From contig CAMKTI010000056.1 of assembly GCA_946415665.1 (NCBI GenBank), positions 1-10,821 on the forward strand: a stretch of 10,821 nt of DNA, given 5' to 3'. Source of the DNA: an uncultured Clostridia bacterium (GTDB lineage: Bacteria; Bacillota; Clostridia; Lachnospirales; CAMVHY01). The translations under genes and the position numbers were made by a program. Below the pieces are notes generated by a model. That model did no database searches, was not told the DNA's origin, and was given only the letters and a program-made list of their open reading frames with translations. The stretch's first letter is position 1, and each line of letters starts with the position of its first letter. Below, one piece after another: positions 1 to 5,356 of the stretch.

Positions 1-327
1 TTGCTCAAAAACATCGATGCAAAATTATTATTCGCAGATCGTGCCTACGATACTAACGAAATTTTGTCTTATATAGCTATAGCAAAACGAAATATAAAAT
101 CAGTTATTCCTCCAAAACGCAACAGGCTTGAACAACGTGATTATAATCGTAAACTTTATCGCTTTAGACATATTATCGAGAATACTTTCCTTGCTTTTAA
201 ACGTTGGCGCGATATCGCCACTCGATACGCTAAAACGCTTGATGCTTTCATTGCTTCTATATTATGTTTGTTGTATCTTTATGTATTTGTCATTCTTTTA
301 AATTTTTTTCATGTAGATACTGTCTAG
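1..327 (+). CDS. IS5-family transposase, C-terminal part (cut by window edge)
   Basis: This is the C-terminal ~108 residues of a DDE transposase that would cut and rejoin the ends of its insertion sequence. The sequence shows a second-aspartate block (FADRAYDT, about residues 11-18), then VIPPKRNR (about 35-42), and the YRFRHIIENTFLAFKRWR block (about 53-70) holding the catalytic glutamate, followed by IATRYAK. These match the IS5 family, IS427/IS1031-like group, whose ORFs are often split by a frameshift. The first codon, TTG at base 1, is probably internal, because the rest of the gene lies outside the window. Composition is unlike the neighbours: arginine is mostly CGN rather than AGA, and G and C are about equal, whereas the other + strand genes are strongly G-rich. 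That suggests recent arrival. Whether the upstream half is intact cannot be seen. Confidence 0.88.
   Translation: MLKNIDAKLLFADRAYDTNEILSYIAIAKRNIKSVIPPKRNRLEQRDYNRKLYRFRHIIENTFLAFKRWRDIATRYAKTLDAFIASILCLLYLYVFVILLNFFHVDTV
1..327 (+). mobile_element. IS5-family insertion sequence, right part
   Basis: The transposase fragment marks the right part of an insertion sequence whose left end is outside the window. The right terminal inverted repeat should lie just after, or overlap, the stop codon at 325-327. I cannot define it without the left end, so the true boundary is probably somewhat beyond 327. Confidence 0.65.
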
Positions 328-635
328 ATAATCATAACGCTGCGTTTTTTTTCGACAAACCGATACAATTTTTATAAAAAATAATTTTGGGCAAATACAA
401 AAATATCGTTTATCAATTTGTTTTTTGATTAACCAGTCAATTATTAAACCAAAAACAAGAATAAATTTTTACCGATGCATGATCCGCAAATAAAAATTAA
501 AAATAAATTCGCTATATCTATCAAGCATAAATATTTTTTTTACTAGGTATGAATATTTATTTACTATTACGATAAGAATATATAAAAAATAAAAAAACAC
601 GTTGGTAAAAAATTTGTTTTGATATATTTTTGCTG

Positions 636-644
636 TGATATATT
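636..644 (+). promoter_or_regulatory. Candidate extended -10 promoter for the Cys-rich membrane protein gene
   Basis: TG-A-TATATT at 636-644 is an extended -10 element about 60 bases upstream of the start at 704. No convincing -35 box sits at the right spacing. TTGATA at 619-624 and TTGGTA at 602-607 could serve other nearby -10-like hexamers. AT-rich sequence gives such matches easily, so the call is weak. Confidence 0.3.
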
Positions 645-650
645 TGTTTC

Positions 651-687
651 ACAAGCAAATTTTTTTAAGGCTTGTTAAAAAAAAATT
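651..687 (+). promoter_or_regulatory. Leader with two mutually exclusive hairpins
   Basis: ACAAGC at 651-656 pairs perfectly with GCTTGT at 670-675. Alternatively, the T-run at 658-668 can pair with the A-run at 675-687, using GGCTTG as the loop. The two folds share bases and cannot coexist. The second lies directly before the AAGGAAGGTGG ribosome binding site (687-697). This could be translational control of the gene at 704, but A- and T-runs pair easily by chance. Confidence 0.25.
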
Positions 688-703
688 AAGGAAGGTGGCT
701 TTT

Positions 704-958
704 ATGAAACCAGCTTTAAAATCTTTTGATGTTTTGACAAATCATGATAGTTTTGAGTGTGTAAAAGATGTTTTATTAGTTTTGACGTCTGTTTTTTTAT
801 TTGCGTTTTCGGTTGTCGCATTTATAAAAATTGTTTTATTTAACTGTTGCCATAAATATGAATATAAATATGATTGTGGTTATCATGATAAACATGGCAG
901 TGATTGTGACTGTGGATGCAATGATAAAGAAAATAATTGTTGTTGTGATTGCGAATAA
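704..958 (+). CDS. Small single-pass membrane protein with a cysteine-rich tail (unknown)
   Basis: I do not recognise this 84-residue protein. The ATG at 704 is chosen because AAGGAAGGTGG (687-697) lies 6 bases upstream; the frame is open further upstream but has no ribosome binding site there. Residues 1-21 are polar and mixed in charge. Residues ~22-46 form one strongly hydrophobic helix (DVLLVLTSVFLFAFSVV and onward). Residues 48-84 are a soluble tail with ten cysteines (48, 49, 58, 68, 70, 72, 79, 80, 81, 83), three histidines (50, 61, 64) and many acidic residues, including CDCGC and CCCDC clusters. There is no signal-peptidase-like site and no lipobox, so a membrane anchor is more likely than secretion. 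The tail could bind metal ions or form disulfides; its topology is ambiguous. The gene stands alone and ends at a hairpin terminator. It is convergent with murA. Confidence 0.72.
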   Translation: MKPALKSFDVLTNHDSFECVKDVLLVLTSVFLFAFSVVAFIKIVLFNCCHKYEYKYDCGYHDKHGSDCDCGCNDKENNCCCDCE

Positions 959-979
959 TATTTGCGTTATGAAAAAGGT

Positions 980-1021
980 ATTGCTCGAGCGAAATTATTT
1001 TTTGCCCGAGCGATTTTTTTT
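980..1021 (+). terminator. Rho-independent terminator of the Cys-rich protein gene, possibly bidirectional
   Basis: ATTGCTCGAGC (980-990) pairs with GCCCGAGCGAT (1004-1014) in an 11-position stem with one G-U wobble and one mismatch. The 13-base loop is followed by a run of eight T from 1014 to 1021. Read on the minus strand, the same stem is followed by a shorter T5 run, so it could also end murA transcripts. The U-tract overlaps the last two bases of the murA stop codon, so the convergent genes are packed with no spare sequence. Confidence 0.8.
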
Positions 1022-2273
1022 AGTTAAAAAAATTTATTTGTGCGCCAAGATTATTTAAATCACGTGAAATATTTTCGTAGCCACGTGAAATAAAATTTTG
1101 ATCGTGAATTATTGTTTGTCCTTGAGCAGCAAGTCCTGCCAAAATTAAAGCTGCACCACCACGTAAATCTTTGGAAATTAAATTGCTCGCATAAATTTTT
1201 TTTACCCCGTTGATAATAAAACTAGAATTATCTTTTAGGATTTTTATTTTTGCACCGGTTTTTATTAATTCGTGAATATGTTTATTTCGTGCGTCAAAAA
1301 TTTTTTCTTGTACAAAACTTTTTCCGTGAGCAAGTGAAAGCACGGAAACAAATTGTGCCTGCAAATCAGTTGGAAATCCCGGATAAGGTTTTGTAATTAA
1401 TTTTTTTATGGGGTTAATTTTTTTCGGGGCTTTTAAAATGATTGTGTTTTTGGATAAATTTATTTCACTGCCTAGTTGCAAAAAATTTATTAATGGCAAA
1501 TGATGTGGGATGATTTTTTTTATTTGTATTTGTCCATGAGTGATTATTGCGGCGAGTAAAAAAGTTCCTGCGACGATTCTATCGGGAATTATTGTATGCT
1601 CTGTATTATTTAATTTTTTTACACCCGTAATTATAATTTGATTTGTTCCAGCACCATTTATATTAGCGCCCATTTTTTTTAAAAAATTTTGTAGGTCAAT
1701 TATTTCTGGTTCGCGTGCAGGATTAATTATTTTTGTTTCGCCTTTTATAAATATTGAAGCGAGAATAATATTTTGTGTTGCGCCTACACTTGGAAATTTT
1801 AATCTGATTGTATTTGGTTTTAAATTTTTTGCTTCACAAATTATATTTTTTTGGTCGTCAAAAATTTTTACTCCCAGTTTTTTTAAAGAATTTAAATGCA
1901 AATCGATTGGTCGATTTCCAAGAGAACAACCGCCCGGATAATTTATTTTTATTTTTTTTAAACGAGATAAAAGACTGCCCATAAAAATTATTGACGAACG
2001 CATTTTTTTTACTAAATTTTTTGGCATGATAAATTTATTTAAGCTAGCGGAATTTATTATTGCTGTATGATTTTGATATTTAACTTTGCAACCAAGATAT
2101 TTTAAAATTTGCATAGCTGTATGTGTATCTGAAATATCTGGGCAGTTATGAATTATATTTTCACCTGAATTTAATAAAGTTGCTGCTAAAATTGGAAGAG
2201 CAGAATTTTTACTGCCAATTAAATTTATACTCCCGTCTATTTTTTTTTGGCCTGTAATAAAATATTTTCCCAA
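1020..2273 (-). CDS. murA: UDP-N-acetylglucosamine 1-carboxyvinyltransferase (MurA)
   Basis: This cytoplasmic enzyme transfers enolpyruvate from PEP to UDP-GlcNAc, the first committed step of peptidoglycan synthesis. The 417-residue length is normal for the family. Visible key residues are K22-N23 in GSKNSALP, R92 in MRSS, the catalytic C116 in the loop GGCSLGNRPIDLH, D303 in GFPTDLQAQF, R371 in DLRGGAALILAGL and the C-terminal SRGYENI with R398. Having Cys rather than Asp in the loop predicts fosfomycin sensitivity at the enzyme level. Small departures are GSKNS where most have GAKNA, and ARNKHIHEL where most have NRFMHVxEL; the arginine is kept (R329). The start is TTG, set by GGGAGG upstream (complement of 2282-2287). 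It is the only minus-strand gene and is divergent from the asp23 operon. A terminator-like hairpin lies in its leader. Confidence 0.95.
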   Translation of the reverse strand: MGKYFITGQKKIDGSINLIGSKNSALPILAATLLNSGENIIHNCPDISDTHTAMQILKYLGCKVKYQNHTAIINSASLNKFIMPKNLVKKMRSSIIFMGSLLSRLKKIKINYPGGCSLGNRPIDLHLNSLKKLGVKIFDDQKNIICEAKNLKPNTIRLKFPSVGATQNIILASIFIKGETKIINPAREPEIIDLQNFLKKMGANINGAGTNQIIITGVKKLNNTEHTIIPDRIVAGTFLLAAIITHGQIQIKKIIPHHLPLINFLQLGSEINLSKNTIILKAPKKINPIKKLITKPYPGFPTDLQAQFVSVLSLAHGKSFVQEKIFDARNKHIHELIKTGAKIKILKDNSSFIINGVKKIYASNLISKDLRGGAALILAGLAAQGQTIIHDQNFISRGYENISRDLNNLGAQINFFN

Positions 2274-2322
2274 ATTATTTTTCCTCCCTGATTAAAATGT
2301 TTTTTTAAAGTTTGTTTTGTGT

Positions 2323-2375
2323 AATAAAAAATAAAAAAGAATCACGGCGATATTTTTTGGTCGAGTGATTCTTTT
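2323..2375 (-). terminator. Terminator-like hairpin in the leader upstream of murA
   Basis: AAAAGAATCAC (2335-2345) and GTGATTCTTTT (2365-2375) form a perfect 11-bp stem, with a further CGA/TCG pairing (2348-2350 with 2361-2363) inside. On the minus strand it is followed by CTTTTTTATTTTTTATT (complement of about 2323-2339), a strong U-tract. On the + strand the tail is poor. It sits about 60 bases before the murA start and no other minus-strand gene is visible upstream of it. It is therefore either an attenuator in the murA leader or the end of a short unannotated minus-strand transcript. Confidence 0.6.
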
Positions 2376-2450
2376 GTTGTACAAATTTATATTATGCTTG
2401 TCGAAGTTTTTTGTTTAATGTTTATAAATTAAATTTGGATTTTATTTTTT

Positions 2451-2477
2451 TTGTTAAAGGGATGTTTTGTTTATAAT
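2451..2477 (+). promoter_or_regulatory. Candidate sigma-70-type promoter of the asp23-fakA-tal-tkt operon
   Basis: TTGTTA (2451-2456) and a consensus TATAAT (2472-2477) are separated by 15 bases, shorter than the ideal 17. Transcription from here would give a leader of about 140 bases before asp23. Confidence 0.4.
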
Positions 2478-2542
2478 ACGGTTTGCTATGAGTATTTTTT
2501 TTTAATATTTATGGCGATGTTTAGTTTTAAAATAAATTTGTG

Positions 2543-2551
2543 TGGTATAAA
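2543..2551 (+). promoter_or_regulatory. Alternative extended -10 promoter for the asp23 operon
   Basis: TGGTATAAA at 2543-2551 fits an extended -10 (TGnTATAAT) with one change. It would give a leader of about 65 bases. No clear -35 box accompanies it. It may act instead of, or in addition to, the promoter at 2451-2477. Confidence 0.35.
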
Positions 2552-2624
2552 ATTTGGTTTTAGAGATTTTAAGAAGTTGTTTTTTAGTAAATAAGCGAGA
2601 GATTAAATTTGGGGAGGAATATTT

Positions 2625-2975
2625 TTGCCAAATATAAAAAATGAACTGGGAAATATTTTTATTGCGAACGAAGTAATTGCAAAAATAGCTGGTAGTGCAG
2701 CAAATGAATGCTATGGCATAGTTGGAATGGCTTCGCGAAATGTAAAAGACGGTTTTGTGGAACTTTTAAGGCGTGAAAATTTGTCTAAAGGAATTAAATT
2801 ATATTCGAATAATAATTTATTAAATTTGGATATGCATATTATTGTTGAATTCGGTACGAATATTTCAGCGATAGTTGACACTTTAATAAAAACTGTTAAA
2901 TATAAACTAAAAGAAAATTTAGGTTTTGACGTTGATAGAATCAATATTTTTGTAGAGAGTGTAAGAGTTGATTAA
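2625..2975 (+). CDS. yloU: Asp23/Gls24 family envelope protein (YloU-like)
   Basis: This 116-residue protein is of the Asp23/Gls24 (DUF322) family, small cytoplasmic proteins found near the membrane and linked to cell-envelope stress in Bacillota. The family pattern is clear: GNIFIANEVIAKIAGSAANE near the N-terminus, then YGIVGMAS, a variable middle, and an MHIIVEFGTNI strand followed by a helix and a terminal IFVESVRV strand. There is no membrane helix. The start is TTG behind GGGGAGG (2611-2617) with 7 bases between; the nearby ATG at 2641 is out of frame. It is the first gene of a tight + strand operon, 33 bases before fakA. The yloU-yloV order is widely conserved in Bacillota. The usual flanking genes rpmB and recG are not present in this window. 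Confidence 0.92.
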   Translation: MPNIKNELGNIFIANEVIAKIAGSAANECYGIVGMASRNVKDGFVELLRRENLSKGIKLYSNNNLLNLDMHIIVEFGTNISAIVDTLIKTVKYKLKENLGFDVDRINIFVESVRVD

Positions 2976-3008
2976 GTCGATATTTTTAATAAATAGGAGT
3001 GGAATATA

Positions 3009-4664
3009 TTGGGTATTTTAGAGATTGATGGAAAATTATTATCTAAGATGATAATTTCTGGTGCAGAGGAATTAAGCAAAAATCATGAGTATGTTAATGA
3101 ACTAAATGTTTTTCCGGTGCCAGACGGTGACACAGGGACGAATATGTGGTTGACGGTTCAAGCAGCAAAAAAAGAAATAGAAGATTTAGATTCTTGTGAT
3201 ATAGGAGAAGTAGCAAAAAGTGCGGCTATGGGAGCATTAAAAGGTGCCCGAGGAAATTCAGGAGTAATTATGTCGCAATTATTTCGTGGTTTTGCGAAAT
3301 CGCTCGAGCATTTAAGTTGTGCTTCGAAAAATGATTTAGTTATCGCGTGTAAAAGAGCTTCGGAAATGGCATATAAAGCTGTTATGAAACCGAAAGAGGG
3401 AACTATTTTAACTATGTCGCGCGAGATAGCATTAAAGTTTGAGAAAGAAATAAAAAACGGAAAGAATTTAAAAGATGCCATTTGGGAAACGATTGTTTTT
3501 TGCAAAGGAGTTTTGGATAAAACACGAGAAATGTTGCCAGAATTAAAACAAGCGGGAGTTGTTGATTCTGGTGCGAGAGGTTTATTATTTATTTTAGAAG
3601 GTGCTTTAAGAGCTCTAGATGAAAATGTAATTTTTGATTTTGAAAAAGAAAAGGATGAGAAAAAAAATTTTTCTGTTAAAAAAAATGTTCAAGTGGAAAA
3701 GATTGATTTTGATTATGAAGTTTTAATGGATGTAAATAATATTTGTGAAGATAATTTAAACGAGTTAAAAGAATTTTTATTAAAGATTGGAGATTCACTT
3801 GTTGTTACTGAAGGAGATGAATTTACGAAAATTCATGTGCATACAAATAAGCCCGGAAAAGTTATTGAAAAAGCGTTTGAATATTGTGATTTGTTTAATG
3901 CGAGATTTGAAAATTTAAGAACGCAAAGCGAAAATAATTTAGAAGCTAATTTGGGATCTAAAAAAGATATTGGAATTTTAGCAGTGGCAATGGGAAATGG
4001 CTTAATAGATTTATTTAAAAATCTTGGAGCAGATGAAGTTATTGACGGTGGGAAATTAATGAATCCGTGTGCGCAAGATTTAGTTAAGGCTATAAATAAA
4101 ATAAACGCGAAGAAAATAATTATTTTGCCTAATCATAAAAATGTATTAATGCCGGCAAAACAGACAATGGATTTATGTAAAGAAAAAGAAATAATTGTTT
4201 TGCCTACGAAAACTATTCCGCAAGGATTAAATGCGTTATTAAATTATATTCCGAGTGATTTAAGTTTAAATGAGCAAGAAAATAATTTAGAAGAAGAGAA
4301 TAATAACGAGCAGATGATAAAAAAGATGTGTGAAGCAATAAGTTTGATAAAAACAGGACAGATTACTTATGCGGCTCGTGATACAGAAGTAAATAATATA
4401 AAAATAAAACGCGGTGATTATATCGGAACGTTAGAAAGTGATGTTGTTGTTTGTAATAAAGATTTAGATGCAGCAACGAAAGATTTGATTGATTTGTTAT
4501 TAAAAGATGGTGGAAAGATTTTAAGTTTATATTATGGTGAAGAAATTAATTTGGAAAAAGCAAAAGGAATTTTAGATTATATAAAAGAAAAATATGAAGA
4601 TATTGAAGCGGATATTTATGATGGTGGACAGCCGTTATATTATTATTTAATTTCGGTTGAGTAA
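3009..4664 (+). CDS. fakA: Fatty acid kinase catalytic subunit homologue (FakA/YloV, DAK2 domain)
   Basis: FakA phosphorylates fatty acids presented by FakB (DegV-family) proteins, so that exogenous fatty acids can enter phospholipid synthesis. At 551 residues it is the usual length. Residues ~1-205 are the DhaL-like kinase domain, with NVFPVPDGDTGTNM (33-46; D39 and D41 would hold the nucleotide metals), GALKGARGNSGVIMSQLFRGF (75-95) and VVDSGARGLL (184-193). A charged linker (~208-230) leads to a middle domain with IHVHTNKPG (H276, H278). Residues ~320-551 form the C-terminal domain, with an acidic insert at ~420-436. The YCTEF motif usual at the start of the middle domain reads YEVLM here (236-240), so its cysteine is absent. 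The start is TTG behind AGGAGTGG (2995-3002). No FakB gene is in the window. Confidence 0.92.
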   Translation: MGILEIDGKLLSKMIISGAEELSKNHEYVNELNVFPVPDGDTGTNMWLTVQAAKKEIEDLDSCDIGEVAKSAAMGALKGARGNSGVIMSQLFRGFAKSLEHLSCASKNDLVIACKRASEMAYKAVMKPKEGTILTMSREIALKFEKEIKNGKNLKDAIWETIVFCKGVLDKTREMLPELKQAGVVDSGARGLLFILEGALRALDENVIFDFEKEKDEKKNFSVKKNVQVEKIDFDYEVLMDVNNICEDNLNELKEFLLKIGDSLVVTEGDEFTKIHVHTNKPGKVIEKAFEYCDLFNARFENLRTQSENNLEANLGSKKDIGILAVAMGNGLIDLFKNLGADEVIDGGKLMNPCAQDLVKAINKINAKKIIILPNHKNVLMPAKQTMDLCKEKEIIVLPTKTIPQGLNALLNYIPSDLSLNEQENNLEEENNNEQMIKKMCEAISLIKTGQITYAARDTEVNNIKIKRGDYIGTLESDVVVCNKDLDAATKDLIDLLLKDGGKILSLYYGEEINLEKAKGILDYIKEKYEDIEADIYDGGQPLYYYLISVE

Positions 4665-4691
4665 AAAAAAATAAAAGGGAGTTTTTTAAAC

Positions 4692-5342
4692 GTGAAATTT
4701 TTTATTGATACGGCGGATGTTGAAGAAATAAAAAAAGCGAGTGATTTAGGGATTATTTGCGGTGTGACAACTAATCCGAGTTTAATTGCGAAAGAAGGTC
4801 GAGATTTTTTTGAGGTTATAAAAGAAATTTGTGAAATAATTGACGGGCCAATAAGTGCTGAAGTAATAAGTTTGGATTATAAAAAAATGGTTGAAGAAGC
4901 AGAAAAATTAGCTGAGATAAATAAAAATATAGTAATAAAATTGCCGATGACGGTAGATGGTTTAAAATCGGTTAAAATTTTGTCGCGAGAAAATATAAAG
5001 ACTAATGTGACGTTAATTTTTTCTGCGAATCAAGGATTATTAGCAGCGAATGCAGGCGCTGATTATATAAGTCCTTTTTTGGGAAGATTAGATGATATTG
5101 GATTTGACGGATTAGATTTAATAGGTGATTTAGTAGATATTTTTAATGCGCAGGAAATAAAAACGGAAATAATAGCAGCGAGTATAAGAAATCCTATGCA
5201 TATAACGCAAGCGGCAAAACTAGGGGCTGATATAGCGACTGTGCCTTATAAAATTTTAATGCAAATGGTTAATCATCCGTTGACGGATGCAGGAATAAAA
5301 AAGTTTTTAAAAGATTGGGAAGTATTTAGCAATAAAAATTGA
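4692..5342 (+). CDS. tal: Transaldolase, small TalC/FSA-type
   Basis: This cytoplasmic class I aldolase of 216 residues is predicted to move a dihydroxyacetone unit from fructose-6-phosphate to erythrose-4-phosphate, in the non-oxidative pentose phosphate branch. Visible features are FIDTADVEEI at the start with D6, TTNPSL with N28, the Schiff-base lysine K83 in IVIKLPMT, and ISPFLGRLDD. The same small fold includes true transaldolases and fructose-6-phosphate aldolases. Here AEV carries Glu57 and SPF carries Phe129, the transaldolase pattern; E. coli FSA has Gln59 and Tyr131 at these places. Its position directly before transketolase agrees. The start is GTG, with AAGGGAG (4675-4681) about 10 bases upstream. 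It lies 27 bases after fakA and 14 before tkt. Confidence 0.93.
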   Translation: MKFFIDTADVEEIKKASDLGIICGVTTNPSLIAKEGRDFFEVIKEICEIIDGPISAEVISLDYKKMVEEAEKLAEINKNIVIKLPMTVDGLKSVKILSRENIKTNVTLIFSANQGLLAANAGADYISPFLGRLDDIGFDGLDLIGDLVDIFNAQEIKTEIIAASIRNPMHITQAAKLGADIATVPYKILMQMVNHPLTDAGIKKFLKDWEVFSNKN

Positions 5343-5356
5343 TTGGAGAGAAAATT

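Larger units (their letters stand above)
328..703. other. AT-rich intergenic gap
   Basis: This gap of 376 bases contains no open frame with a ribosome binding site, and no RNA gene that I recognise. Its first part probably includes the end of the insertion sequence. The middle (about 360-600) is AT-rich with only weak local inverted repeats. The last ~70 bases look like the promoter and leader of the small gene at 704. Confidence 0.6.
2274..2624. other. Divergent intergenic region between murA and asp23
   Basis: These 351 bases separate two divergent genes. From left to right they hold the murA ribosome binding site (about 2282-2287), the terminator-like hairpin facing murA, a possible minus-strand -10 (CATAAT or TATAAA, complement of about 2386-2396), and two candidate + strand promoters. 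A 27-codon + strand frame at 2511-2594 has no ribosome binding site, and I do not call it a gene. Confidence 0.6.

Noticed and set aside
635..703. Upstream extension of the Cys-rich membrane protein from base 635
   Set aside because: There is no ribosome binding site at 635, whereas ATG 704 has an excellent one; the extension also covers the candidate promoter and leader hairpins.
328..703. CRISPR array, tRNA or riboswitch in the gap after the transposase
   Set aside because: I found no direct repeats with regular spacing, no cloverleaf and no recognisable riboswitch core.
831..1058. A second frame overlapping the Cys-rich gene and its terminator
   Set aside because: It has no ribosome binding site, runs through the terminator hairpin, and is a shifted reading of the same repetitive codons.
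2511..2594. A 27-codon + strand frame upstream of asp23, possibly a leader peptide
   Set aside because: Only T-rich sequence precedes its ATG, with no Shine-Dalgarno match, and open frames this short are common by chance in such AT-rich DNA.
2711..2944. Antisense frame inside asp23
   Set aside because: It is a shadow of a confident family member and has no start signals or recognisable domain.
3158..3505. Antisense frame inside fakA
   Set aside because: It mirrors the conserved kinase-domain codons and has no ribosome binding site.
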